Positions 1 through 11,998 of a DNA stretch of 64,000 nucleotides are shown one piece after another; position 1 is the first letter of the stretch, and each line of letters begins with the position of its first letter. The DNA lies in assembly GCA_001792895.1 (NCBI GenBank), contig MARA01000001.1, positions 3,534,001 through 3,598,000 on the forward strand. The letters are read 5' to 3'. The notes below the pieces were generated by a model, which saw only the letters and a list, made by a program, of their open reading frames with translations, was not told the DNA's origin and searched no databases. Source of the DNA: Lentinus brumalis (lineage: Eukaryota; Basidiomycota; Agaricomycetes; Polyporales; Polyporaceae). Both the position numbers and the translations under genes were made by a program.

Positions 1-1955
1 GCTACAGAGAGTGGAGACGCCATAGATACCTACGGACGTCGCATAGCTCAAGGCACGGTGCATCGCATGCTTGACCAGCGACTGGAGGTGGTTAAGCTGG
101 TATGTGCTTGATAGGAGGAGAAGCTGGCTCAGGACCGCAGGCGCATGCTGAAGAGGGGTGACGAGAGACATGGAATAGAAGTACTGCATGAAAGCGAGAG
201 CGATCGGGTACGGCTCAGAAAGGTTGAACGAGCGCGCCGTGAGACGGGGATCTGGCCGTTGCTCCTGACGGTTTGCGGAAGGAACCTCGGGCGCATGCGC
301 GAGAGAGGAGAGCGTGGGCAATGCCTCGAGAGCCCGAGTCGCAGCCTGCAAGAAGATCTTCCGCTGTTCTTTGAACCAGGGCCAACGGTCCTCAAGCAGC
401 TTGCGCGACACCTTGATTCTCCGGCCATCGTCGCAGATGATCTCGAAGTCGGCCATTAGGCCCTCCTCCAATGCAGCGAGACCAAGCTCTTGCATGGGTA
501 TGTCAAGCACCATGGGAGGCGGCTGGTAGATGCCGAATGCCTCCAGATCAATGCAAGTGACATGGTCCCAGCTGAGCAGGCGGCGGTTGTAGTCTTCTAC
601 GAGATTGCCGTGCCTGTTTCCAAACACGACAAACTTGTTGGCACTCGCCCAGAGGCAGCTGCGGAACCATGAGCCAGATGCTAGAGCACTGCCGGGATCA
701 ATGCGCGACCACGTCATGTTTATGAGGTCGAGAGCCCAGATAGAGAATGACTGGTATGTCTGCGACAGGTACGTCCCAGCCACGATGAAGAAGGTGCCAA
801 GGATTGCGCCGGTCGGGAAGCGGAGACCGGGCGGAAAGGACGTCCCGGTCATGGCGCCAGAGCGGTCAGAGACAGTGAAGTCGCCATCAGACAGAGGGGT
901 GAAGACTTCCAGTTCGCGCTGGACATCCGTGAACTAGACATGACACGACTGTGAACATCACATGTCCACCACAGATACAAGGAAGGACGCACGTTGTAGT
1001 TGCTGAACAGGAATATGTCACAAGGGTAGTCGTCCGTTGGTGCAGCGGAGTACGGAAGGTGAATCAAGGCCTCGCTCTGAGTGACGTTGGGTGCGGCGGG
1101 AGCCTTCTTGTCGATGTTGAATCGCGTCCCGGGTTGACCAAGGCGCGCGGATGTTTGAGCGCCGCGCAACTCGTCCTGAGGGAGACGGACGCGCTGGTCC
1201 GAGGTGACTGCAACACTCCGGTAGGTGCCGCAGTGTCTGGGATAGTCGCGGCGCTGGATCCAGATCTTGGAAATGAGGTCGAAGATGTATATATCATCCA
1301 GCCAGACGTTCGCGAGGTCTTGGCCACCGATGATGAAAAGGCGGTCGGCGGTAACGGACGAGAGATGTGCGTAGCGAGCATTCGGGAGGAGGGCCGAATC
1401 CGGAGGGATGGGGGCAGCGGGCAGCCAGTGCCTGGATGAGAGGTCAAAGAGACGGACGTCGTTCAGAACGCACAAGTCCTCCGGGTTGTCCGACTGGGGC
1501 TTGATCGCCATTCCGCCGAAGATAATGAGATGATTCCGCCCTGCAGAGATTGTCAGGTGCAGGATCAGTGCTCATGTCGTAAGGGTACGTACAGGTGTCC
1601 GCGCTGTGGAAGTACCGGGCCTGGGGGATATCATCCTCCGGCGACTGAGAGATCCTCTCCCACTTGAAGTTCTCCAGGTCGAACACATAGATGTCCGAGA
1701 CCATCTTCCGCTCAGAGACGAGGCGTCCGCCCTGCGCGCGAGCAATCGGTGCGTGCCGCTGATGACACGGGTAGGGGTACTCACGTATAGATACATTTTG
1801 GATCCAACGACCGTGGTCGACGCGCCCTACGCGTGCGCACGCGTCACGTCTCGTCTCGCAGTATGCGCATGAGACTTGGCACTCACCACGAGCTTTGGGG
1901 GCACATCTCCGGTAGTCTTGCGACAGAAGGCGGTGAGGTCTGAGATGGGATACAT
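1..1955 (-). CDS. Kelch-repeat / BTB domain protein (3' end beyond window)
   Basis: Probable protein-protein adaptor with N-terminal kelch repeats followed by a BTB domain, the order seen in S. pombe Ral2 and animal LZTR1. The start is ATG at 1955 (MYPISDLTAFCRKTTGD). Exons joined on the complement: 1955-1887, 1826-1785, 1731-1593, 1540-993, and 933 running off position 1; the phase is kept at each joint. Kelch signatures include FGG, GGRLVSERK, LNDVRLFDLS and FIIGGQD. The last exon gives MADFEIICDDGRRIKVSRK, the start of a BTB fold, and continues to the window edge. Galactose-oxidase-like naming is common for such fungal proteins, but I see only the propeller, not an oxidase active site. The true C-terminus is not in the window. 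Confidence 0.85.
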
Positions 1956-2172
1956 GGCTTGCCTGGTGCGGGTGGAGACAGACACCCACGAGGGGGCCGG
2001 GGGCGAGGGCGGGGGTGGGGAGAGAGGGAATGTCGGAGGGAAAGGACAGGAAGGACGCGGCCGGCTGCAAGGTCGACTCGTTACAGCTTATGCCAATATC
2101 AGCGTCCTCGAGCGGGGTCTCAATTCCGTCCCGATGTGGCTGCCAGATCGCGATCTGTGATCTCAGGATCAC

Positions 2173-5100
2173 ACCCTCTTTCGGCGTTCCTCTTTCCCGG
2201 CGCTCTCATCGCGTTCTGCTCTTCTCCAACAGTCGAGCCCAGCCAGCAGTTCTCGCGTCCGACTCGTCTCGTAAACCCGCCGTGGACTCCTCGCCCTCCT
2301 CGCCCGACCGTGTTCGTAATGCCATCTCGAACGCTACATATTTACAGTGGCCGAGTTGATCGTTTTTCCCTATACCCTCCGGTCACACGAATGCGCTTCT
2401 AACGCGATCGCTCTTCCAGGCGTTTTCCAAACGACGCCGACCGTGTGCAGCCCACACCGCCGGCTTTCTTCTGTTGCGCCATTGCCGTCAATCTCATCAT
2501 TTCTCCACGTTTTCCGTGTAGCTTTCCCCGACCAGGACTTCTCATTTCCCAGGCGACCTCCTGCGTCGTCACGGTGTGCATATGCTCATATGTAGTACAA
2601 AGAAAGAACCTTAGACTGCGCTCGCTCGAGCTTCGTCAACAGTATGTCCGATGTGTGGAAGTTCACATCATCTGAATTCTGCGATGTCATGATCGTATGG
2701 TAGTCCCGAGTCGATGTTTGCGTAACTGATCTTCCTGCTAGACCAAACGCCATATGCACTCCAAACCTTTACCCTGCTGATTCCCGCGAGTCGCCAATGC
2801 TCCCTCGGCTTGAATACATTTTTCGATTTGGCGGGGCTCCACTATAGCTGTGCATGGTTCACGGGATCAGCGGAAAATCCACGTTGCTACCGAGCATCGA
2901 GGGCAGTGCGGGACGTAAGTAAGTACAGTACATATAAGTACGTCGGAGTCCCTTCAGCCACAATGATGCCCATTCCTATGCCTGCTCTGTGCTATCAGCA
3001 ACTGCCTTGGTTGTGTTCGACTTCTGTTGGTAGGGTATACTTTCATAGATCCGGATCCCGGTTGTCTCATTCTAATAAGTATCGCTGTCATAGCACCGGA
3101 CGACACAGTACGCCTCATGTGCTCCAGGTACATATGTAGGTCGCGGTGTCCCCGTTGATATCCTATCAAGCATTCCAAGTTCGACTATATACTTACGCAT
3201 GCTTGCATTGCCTCGCAGAGGACTCGCCACAGTCGCCTGTCTGCGCCACCACCATCTTGGCACCAGGCCGACGTACCTACCCGAACACAGCCCAAAGGTT
3301 GCCGGTACCGATCGTTCTGTCGAACTCCCAGGTACAGTCGTCCGGTAGTCGGGTGCATGATCAAGGCTTGCTTCGGGAGTGCCCTTTGGAAGGCCCTGAC
3401 TCCTCCGACGCCCAAGCAGACGGACTCGCACGCACCTCGCTCGCATCGCATCAGACCCTCATGTATGTACATACATCTTTCGGTGGCGGCAACAAGTCCC
3501 AGGAAACATTTCTATCGCACATGCTGATCCCCGAGTTATATTTTCCTCGCATAGAATCTCACAGAACAACACTACGAAGGCCGAGCCGCGACCTCCATCA
3601 TCAGTGTACGTATGTAGCAGAGATCTGAAATCATATTCTCTATACAAACAGGTTCCTACGGGCCACGGCCCCCTGCACATGCGCGGCCACTTCCCAAAAA
3701 GCCTGTTCTTCTATCAGCAAGTCCCGAAGTCGGAAGACGTGTCGAACCTCCCAACCATCTGACAGAGCACCCCATAGCATAACGATACAACCCGACCCGG
3801 CGACACGCCGGGTTACGACAGCCCCCAGTCCGTATCGTGAACGCAGCACACGACCAGGGCAACCCACAGTCCAAGTTCTAGCCACATCTCCATGCCGCCC
3901 CACGAAAGAATCAGGGAAAGTTCGCTGGATCCACGATTGCGCACCGGCGGCACCTCCTTGACATCCCGCACATTCCCATGACACCTGCCTAGTCCCGCTC
4001 GCGGCCAGGAACCACACTGACACTCTGACAGGCAACGACGAGAGGGCATTGGGCGACCCCAGGCCGAGCCGCCGCCACCGTGTGCCTTGTTTGCCAACGC
4101 CCGCCGCGCGCGCCGCCGCTCGGGCAGGAAGGCTCCTGCTGCGGCCCCCGCCGAATGCGTGCTTCTCTCCTCCCCAGACGATGGCATTGGCATGATACAT
4201 CGCGGGTACGACAGTCTTCGTGATAGCGAACCTGCCATCCCAAGATGTCAGCCTCGGAGCACAGAATGCACCGATGGGAGGCTGCGGCGATCCTGATACT
4301 TAAGTAAGTGATATATTCTGAGGGTCTGCCGTGGGCCTGTGTACTTACCTACGAGGTGTAGCGTCGACGTGCTGGGCGCTGTCAATCGACCGAGCAAAGG
4401 CAGCGCGGCATCCTCGACGTTGTCATACGGTGCCTAGGGCGCGCGGGATCGTTCAGCCATCGACTGTGCCAGTAGTGAGTTCCTAAGCGATAGTGGCGGA
4501 CGGGATGCGGCCGCCGCAAGCTGACGCAATTCAGAGTGTCGAAGGACGAGTCTGCACGGCGGGGATCTCAGCGTTTCAGACGGGCGAAAAGTCGAGGTAA
4601 ATACGCCGTCCGAGGTTTCCTTTTGTCTCGTTTTGCTCGAAACGGGACAAAAGGCGGTTGAAAGGTTACCTCGGGCGGCAATAGCACGCCTTTTGGCCCG
4701 TCCGAAACGCCGAGATCCCTGCCGTGCTGTCGGCCCTCGGGCATATGGCAATTGAGGTCGCCCGACGTCCGAATCAACCTGCTTTCGACGTTCAGTAGCA
4801 CTTTACGCTTAAATGCCTGTATTCTTCCGCTCCGCTTTGCTGTGCTCCCTCCTGCGGGTGTACGTTGTGCAGGAGAGGACCGTCGTGGTCAATGGTCATG
4901 TTCAGCAAAATCTCTTTCTCGAGATATCAGATTAGATTGTGTGGTTTTACCTCTATCTTATCAGATCTCCTAGCCGTATGCAGACAGCAGATATGAATCC
5001 TCCCTCAGTTTCCGCAAGTGCTGCAGTTCGAGAGTACACCACGATCCAGAGCGTCGCGTCGTAGTTTGCTTGAATGCTCATCTGTGTTCATCTGTCCTAG

Positions 5101-5204
5101 ACTTGTCGGAATGTTTCCAAGATTCGACTCGACTCGGGCGACCCGCTCGGGAAGGACGTCATGCTTGTGATTCGCATGCTCTGGACTTCGTCGTCGTGAT
5201 CAGC
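2173..5204. other. Gene-poor spacer of about 3 kb
   Basis: No reading frame here can be extended by plausible splicing into a recognisable protein. The part next to 2.0 kb should hold the kelch-BTB promoter, and the part next to 5.2 kb the oxidase promoter. The notable content is the fold-back inverted repeat listed separately. The rest looks like unconstrained intergenic sequence. Confidence 0.5.
4554..4726. repeat. Imperfect long inverted repeat (fold-back element)
   Basis: The left arm (from GCACGGC at 4554) and the reverse complement of the right arm (ending GCCGTGC at 4726) align over roughly 80 bases around a small loop near 4636. The centre pairs TTTTGTCTCGTTT with AAACGGGACAAAA. Several arm differences are G/A changes. 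Weaker similarity continues outward to about 4520 and 4765. No protein is encoded. It may be a MITE-like or fold-back relic; target-site duplications were not identified. Confidence 0.7.
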
Positions 5205-6090
5205 ATGCGCTCCTTGACCTTGACCTTGACTCGTCCATCTCCCAGACTTTTCCCCCGCTTGCGCATACCAGCACCACCACGACCAGCTCGTCGTGCACAC
5301 ATCTCATCCGCAGCCAACGCCCGCCCACCGACGATGACCACCGGGACTACCCTCGCGCAGCCCTCCCCCGACAAGATCCGCATCCTGGCACACGAGCAAT
5401 ACGACGCACCCGAGTCCCTCTCGCCGAGCACCGTCGACCCCGACCCGCTCGCGCAGTTCCGCACCTGGTTCACGTCCGCCCAGGTCCAGGGCGCCGTGCA
5501 CGAGCCCGAGGCGATGACGCTCTGCACCGCGACCGCCGCGGGCATCCCCTCCGCCCGCGTGCTCCTCCTCAAGCAGGTCGACGCGCGCGGCTTCGTCTTC
5601 TTCACCAACTACGCCTCGCGCAAGTCCCGCGAGCTCGCCGAGAATCCGCGCGCGGCACTCGCCTTCTACTGGCGCGAGGTGCACAAGCAGGTGCGCGTCG
5701 TCGGCCGGGTGGAGCGTGTGTCCCGCGAGGAGAGCGAGGAGTACTTCCACTCCCGCCCGATTGGCTCGCAGGTCGGGGCGTGGGCGAGCAAACAGAGCAG
5801 CGTCGTCGGAGAGGGAGAGTTACAAGCCCGGGTAGAGAAGATCAAGGAGCGGTTTGGGGAAGACGTGCCTGCGCCTGACTTCTGGGGAGGGTGGAGGGTC
5901 ATTCCTGAGTGAGTTCCGCCCCTCGTTTTCTGCGCTCTTACAAGATACTGATGTGAACGCCGACGCCCCCAGCGAGGTCGAGTTTTGGCTCGGAAAGCCG
6001 TCACGTCTCCATGACAGAGTGCGCTATCTCCGGGTGGAAGGTTCGCCAGATGACGCACCCCAATGGCAGATAGAGAGACTGTCGCCTTAG
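5205..6090 (+). CDS. PDX3: Pyridoxamine 5'-phosphate oxidase
   Basis: FMN enzyme that oxidises pyridoxine- or pyridoxamine-5'-phosphate to pyridoxal phosphate in vitamin B6 metabolism. Exon 1 runs to 5908 and exon 2 is 5973-6090; joining them restores VIPDEVEFWLGKPSRLHDR, the conserved C-terminal substrate-binding block. Other family blocks are SARVLLLKQVD, GFVFFTNYASRKSRELAENP, WREVHKQVRVVG and SRPIGSQVGAWASKQSS. ATG at 5205 gives 273 residues with an Arg-rich, acid-poor leader that could be a mitochondrial presequence. ATG at 5334 (MTTGTTL) gives about 230 residues, close to the yeast enzyme. Either or both may be used; the sequence does not decide. Confidence 0.93.
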
Positions 6091-6415
6091 AACGCGTGCA
6101 GAATGACGCATACCATACAGTCGGGAGTGGCAGCAATCAGTGATCAAGAAGAAGGTGTATCTTTCAGTGTATCATCGCATCATAAACTAGCCGGCATAAA
6201 AAGACTCATACAAGCATCTAAGCTACAAGTGTCCAGCAATAGGCAATAGCGCACCCTCTCTTCACCACCGCATGAAACCCATACCCAATCGCGAGCAACC
6301 AAGCCCAAGCTGCGACAACGACCCCCGCATCACCGTCGGCGGGGCATACAAGAATAAGACCACTCCATCCTAGCGAGCAAGACGCATACAGACACACACC
6401 GCAGCGCGCACAGGC

Positions 6416-9400
6416 TCAAAACCACGTCATCCACCCATTATCGCTGTACTCCGCTGTCAGCCACTTGAAGTTCTGCGCGCCATTCGAAGCGGGCGGGATC
6501 GCAAAGGCAGACGGGGTGCTGGGCCCGCCAAAGCCCATCGGCCCGTACGAGTCACTCTGGCACCCCGACCGTTCAGCGGACACTCCGAACCCAGTCGAGG
6601 GTGCGCTCCCGTTGCGACCGAGGTTCAAGCTACCCAAAGGCGGGCCGGTGGCCGCTGCCGCGACGAGATGAAGCTGCCCGGGCATGAGAATCGGGTCGTT
6701 GGGCGGCGGGACCGTGGCAATGGCGTCCTCGTAAGCGCGGAGGAGCGTGTGATGCGCGCCGTCGAACGGGAATGAAGCGATGTCTCCGTCACCTGGTGCA
6801 GGGCCGGGTGCACGAGCGGGAGGTGGGACCAGGCCTACCCGGCTGGCGAGCTTGCAGATATCGTCGTCGATGTCGCACTCTTGGTGGGTACCGTACCTAC
6901 TGTGCAGGTAGTATGACCGCGCACGCTCGAAGAGCGGCTCGAGTACAGGCTGCAATATGACACCGGTCAGGGACGAACATGTCACTAAACAGATGTGACG
7001 CCACGTACACATGCTTTGGCAGCGATCGGACACCGGTCGTTGACGTCCGTGAACAGTCGGAGCACTTTCGCGAGTTCCAGTAGCGCGTTCGATGCCATCA
7101 CCGAGGGCGGTATCCGGGTGACGAGCAGTGACAAGGCGATCTGTGGGCGGGTGTGTGGTTAGTACGCTAGTATCCCAGCGCGCCTCCGACATGATCGGAA
7201 CTCACCGCGGACGAGAACCCATTATGCCAGAGAACTTGTGACCGGACAGAATACTCGGGCTGCTGTCGGTAATAGGTTTCCAAGCTCCAGAGCAAGCTCA
7301 GTGACGCTTGGTACACCGCTACGACCGACGAAGCATATCTGTGGTTCGCCCAGAAACCTTCACTGAGCGCTTGTATGAAAAACTGGCGATGGAGGTTCAG
7401 AAGGGCTGGTGAACGAGACGTAAGCGACCCTGTAAAGCTCTGGTATGCTTGCTGTCAATAGGACGTACCAACTTCACGCGTCATGTGCGTCCAGATCTGG
7501 ACCAGACAGAGCCCGTTGCCGGATGATGTCCCTGGGGTGACCTGCATGAACTCCGGTACCTCGAAGTTCCGTATCCGCGCATCCAAGGCAAGAATCTCCG
7601 GGTAGGGCGGAGGGTTCGGCGTCGCCACAATCTCTAGTACCGGCGAGAAACATTGTGCTGTGAACGTGTAGTGCCAGCGCTGATCTGAAAACGGGGTACG
7701 ACGGCCAGTCAGCGTGTGCAGGCAGACGTCGAAGGAGATGAGGAACACGCACAAATCTCTCGCGGTCCGTGGGGAGGGAACTCGCTGGTGGTAGGTGGAT
7801 CTACGTCTACGTACCGCAGTGGGATGGACGGTGGCCGCCGCAGCATCAAACCCTGTGAGATGACATCAGCCATACGGATTGCTCATGGAGGGTCATAGTC
7901 ACATACCAGCCGGCAGTCGACGTTGAGCATGCACCAAAGGAGCGTTTTTCGCTTGTCCAATTCTTCCGGGATGACTTTGGAGCGGCTGGCACAGCGGTCT
8001 GAGACGTTCTATGAGTAACCAGGGGCGACATCTCCGACAATGTAGCACTTACTCAGACCGATCTGTCAACACTTTACGGTAAGAAAGGGTGCAGACGCGA
8101 ACAGATGAATAGGACGTACCCCTATGGCCAGTTTCGCCGCTATGCCCTGAGAGTCGAGTTGTCAGATGAGTGTCGATAGATTCTGGAAGATGCGGCGCAC
8201 CAGAACAGCCCATGCGTACTCCACCGCCTCCTTCTCGACAGAGAACATGGTCAGATATCGCGACATATAGAACTGTCACCAATGTCAGTTGCCACCAGGG
8301 TAGCTCATGTGAACTTGTACGTACCAACGCGTTAATCGCGTCTATGCTCGGTTCATTTATGACCGACGTCTCGCACAACGCCGCTCTGGACAGTTGGTGG
8401 AACCGCTCGGCATCCTGCGTCCATGTCCGGTGACTGCGCCGCTGATCCACACAGACACCAATCGCAAGTATGATGAGGAAATATGCGAGCCTGTGCGGGT
8501 TGAGCGTGGCGACCGAGGTATTGTAAATGCTGTGCACCATGTTGGGCACGCCATCACTTCCGTCCGAGTTTTGACTATGCACAAGACGTGAGTCAGCTGA
8601 GTGGGGTAATATGCCGCGAAGCAGGGCGACGAAATGGAAGTGGAACTTAGACGCACTGCCACGCTGCGTGCTCTGCTGCCTGCTCGCAGAGGCGTCGTGC
8701 TTCGTGCTGGGGAGGGAGGAGGTCGAGGATGCGCTTGCGCAGATTAGGGTTGAGGTCCACCGAAAGGGCGCTGGGTGCAGGAAACCGTTCGCTGACTTGG
8801 AGAATATCCATCGGGATGCCGTAGTCTTCGTGGTTGCCATTCGCAGGCGGAGAATGACTTTGCCGCTGTGAAGAGTCAATGAGGATGCCGTTCTCGCACG
8901 ACACGACATAGTCCTTCCGGAGTCTGCGTTGGGGAGCGGGTTACCCCCGCTTGTCATGCACGATGTGCGCATGGGAGGTGGCAACAGAACCTCGTATGCC
9001 GGGGGCGCGGGGTACAGGGACATGTCCCGTGTCGCAATTAGGTAAATGGTTACTTACGTCGTGAAGCATTGACGGGGAGGCTGGGGCAGCCAAGCCGTGT
9101 TGCATAGCGTCGGGATGCCTTCGGATTTCCGCCATAGGTTGGTTTGGATCGACACCGAACAAATCGGCTGACTTCTTGATGAGCAAGAGGTCTTCCCGCA
9201 GCAGGGGGTGTCCAGGTTTCAGGTCTCCTAGGGCGTCTTCGAGTTCACGTATGCGCACACTCATGGCCTTGATCTTGTCGTGCAGTTGTTCTGTGTTCGC
9301 GAGGATGAACCTGCGGAATGACGTGAGTCGGCCGGCTCAGTCCCCGACCGCCGGGCTGAGTGACGAGCAAGTACTAACCTGCTGCCCTTGCCACCAGTCA

Positions 9401-9887
9401 ATGCACCATCTGGGCATATCTCCGCACAGCCCCTCTTGCAGCATGACTGACATGGAAAGACACGGTCGCACTGAGTGAGGGGGTTAGACCATGGCGTCAA
9501 GGGGTCAATGTCGCGCCTCCGCGCTCACCTTGAGCTTCAACCTGCACGCACCCGAGTGAGTCATCGGCCGTGTAGCAAGCAGTGACCGACTCACCTCCTG
9601 CATTCACCGCACGAAAGAGGCCGCTTTCTGTTCTTCCTAGAGGCTGCATCCGCTGCTCCGTCTTGGTCGGGAATTGTCGATGAGCTCGGACCTGGCGGGC
9701 CTGGGATGTAGGGGAGAGCGGGAGGGGGTGGGTTGGAGATGCGCGGTCGCTTGAGGGGCGGGAGGTAGTCGTTGTGGGGAGGTTCGTGCACAGAGCTCAT
9801 CGAGGACGAGGATGGAGGACGTTGGGAGCAGGAGACTGGAGGGAGACACTGTCCGGGCGTCTCAGTGTCACCGAAAAGAGCGGACAT
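6416..9887 (-). CDS. Zn2Cys6 fungal transcription factor (first copy)
   Basis: Nuclear DNA-binding regulator. ATG at 9887 (MSALFGDTETPG) opens a Pro-rich leader. The binuclear zinc cluster is assembled from three exons: 9887-9595 ends in CGECRR, a 13-nt exon 9541-9529 encodes the middle of RLKLK, and 9470-9379 carries CDRVFPCQSCCKRGCAEIC. This gives C-x2-C-x6-C-x5-C-x2-C-x8-C. Exon 9310-9058 holds a likely coiled coil (EQLHDKIKAMSVRIRELEDAL). Downstream blocks such as MVHSIYNTSVATLNPHRLAYF and LYYLHSRYG-type helices match the fungal transcription-factor middle homology region. The protein ends in NGWMTWF. Exact joints in 6.4-9.0 kb were only partly worked out. Target genes cannot be read from sequence. 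Confidence 0.85.
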
Positions 9888-10007
9888 GAGACTTTGAGAT
9901 GTCTCCGTTTCTGACAACCGCCCATTTATTTCCCCTTTATTTATCCACGCTAAGCCCCGACGGTGAACACACACAGGCGTTCCGAGTCTACTTGCCTCCT
10001 GCCACCC

Positions 10008-10522
10008 ATGATGTTCTCGCGTCCTCGCTACAGCACCGTTGTGCAATGGCTTAGAGCAAGCAAACAGACACATTGGGTAAGGCATGCCAGCAAAAAGGCC
10101 AACCCGTGGCCAGAGCCCCAGGGATCCGCTGAGGCTCCAAAAGTGCGGACATGGGTGTATCCTGTCTCGCGCATAGCCAATTTCACGATTGTGCCCAGTG
10201 AGCACCTTCCTTCGCTCGTAAATAACCTACCCTGACGTGAGCGCAGCTGCCATCCTGTACGCTGTGTTCTTTGCTGACTTCGGCGATCATGAGCACGTCT
10301 TCATGCCGGTGAGTCTCGAGCCCTCTTCACAAACCTGCAAACCCGCTAACACCTTCCGCCCAGCCGAGGCGTTGGCTCGCTGCTCAGAAAGCTGCCTTCT
10401 TCGACCTGACTCCTGAGGAGAAGAGACTCGCCGGCGTAGATACTGCTACGTCCGACACGCCCAAACAAGGTTCAGGGACACACCAGTGGTGCGTTCCAGC
10501 TGCAACTCGACATATGACTTAG
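10008..10522 (+). CDS. Small predicted mitochondrial single-pass membrane protein, function unknown
   Basis: Three exons, 10008-10197, 10247-10308 and 10364-10522, join in phase to give 136 residues. The N-terminus (MMFSRPRYSTVVQWLRASK) is basic and lacks acidic residues, like a mitochondrial presequence. Around residues 58-75 one hydrophobic stretch (FTIVPTAILYAVFFADFG) could cross a membrane, followed by MPPRRWLAAQKAAFFDLTPEE. I do not recognise a named family. The gene starts only 120 bp from the divergent Zn2Cys6 regulator, so they may share a promoter. At the 3' end a GT at 10487 could start another intron, but joining it to the next AG creates an immediate stop, so the protein ends here in either case. 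Confidence 0.7.
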
Positions 10523-11930
10523 CATTTACAAACCTTTTTCCAATGCAATCAGATGCGGAACGCCGCCGGCGCGCGCAACTGTGATGTGCGGCAATTAATG
10601 GCTCCCTGCCAATTGAGCCCGTCCGCTGGCATCCGACCGTTTCGGTCCGATGTTATGTGGCCGGTGCTGGAAACGTGGGAAGATCTTCCACAGTCCTGAC
10701 CTTGTCAGACTGGTGGGAGCCGTGCTCGGACGACTCCAGGAGACGATTTGTCAGGGATCTGCGTGGTGTAGCTGTAGAGCGGCTTCAAGCAACGAAGAGC
10801 GGTGCGTGCGAAGCGGCGAATTGTGTGCGAGCTGGAATGCGGCACGTCATGCTAGTATCGAAGGACTGCAGCACTTGTCACGGGTACTTCCATCGCGATG
10901 TTGCTTTCTTATGTTAATCGGACACAGGAGCAACGTCTCTTCCCAGCCAAGGTGCATAACCCAACCCGCTCCGGAAGGGTTCGTCCGACCCCCTCGGATG
11001 CGGGCAATGGCTCCGTGGCTGCGGGAATAGCGCGGACCGTCTATCTCGCTCGGGAGTCATCGAGTCCGGTGCGTGTGCATCCGTTCACACTACATGGAAT
11101 CCTCCGCAAACCGTGACAGTCCCGGCTTTAACCTTCAAAGTTGGTGCGCACTGACCCCGTGCATCTTCCTCCAGTGAGCCCCTTGCGCATTCCAAACCGG
11201 TGTCATCACTTGCGGTGTCCCGTGCTCCCTCAGGCGGTCGGGAGCATGTAGGCAATGGCATAGCTGCAGGTAGGGTCCAGCCGTCTTATACGTCTGCACT
11301 CTGACAAATTGCACTATCGACTCCGTGGTCGCGGTGTTCGTCCAGATATAATAATGCCTGCCCTCAACTATCTCGGCAAAGGACGTGACACTGACAGGAG
11401 TCGACATGGAGGGATTGTGTAGGTTCTGTCCTCCACTTATGTTCACTGCGCATGCTTCTTACATGCTTCGATTCCCATACACGATCCCAGGAATTCTCAA
11501 CGTAGCCGTCACTGTCCGACGCTCCCTCTGCCTCCAGAACTATGCGTACAGCTTGGCCTAGGACTGAGTAGCCTCGATAGTACGTGCTATCCAAGATGCC
11601 GCCGGGATAGTGTCTGCAGACGGGGATTGGCTGGCAATAGGTGCGACCTGATTGGCCGGGCGGATGATTGGTCGGCGCCCTTACTACCAGATAGGGAAAG
11701 CGTCGTAGATCCTTCTGCACTGCATTTTTCGTCCAGTCCTGAGACCATGATGGTCCCACCCGGAGAGAATGGGTCGAGTGGGAGCAGTCTGATGTTCTAG
11801 CGCACTGCAGGTCCGTGCAGAAATCGGCGGTATCGATTGCATAGCCGCCAGCGGCAGGGGACCATCATAACAAGCGCGGTCATGCTCGGGACGCCCCTCG
11901 GGTCGTTACGGACACCTCCTCGAAACACCC
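10523..11930. other. Spacer of about 1.4 kb without a supported gene
   Basis: Open frames on both strands are short. On the minus strand two adjacent frames at 11135-11760 read plausibly as protein, but they match nothing I know and have no clear start or splice structure. The right end holds the alternative-oxidase promoter. Confidence 0.4.
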
Positions 11931-11938
11931 TTATATAC
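11931..11938 (+). promoter_or_regulatory. TATA-like element of alternative oxidase gene
   Basis: TTATATAC lies about 65 bp upstream of the AOX start codon and is followed by a pyrimidine-rich stretch ending in TCTTCTACACC before the ATG. Position and sequence fit a core promoter; the transcription start is inferred. Confidence 0.45.
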
Positions 11939-11998
11939 CGCTGCAGGCCACGGCTTTTTTCCACACAATTTGTCTTCTCTTCGTCTGTCTTCTACACC

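Noticed and set aside
9963..10235. Single-frame reading starting at 9963
   Set aside because: The part before 10008 lacks an ATG in good context and the reading past 10197 runs into an intron; the three-exon model replaces it.
11135..11760. Two adjacent minus-strand frames that read like a protein
   Set aside because: They could be part of a gene, but there is no clear start, no consistent splice joint and no family similarity that I can name.
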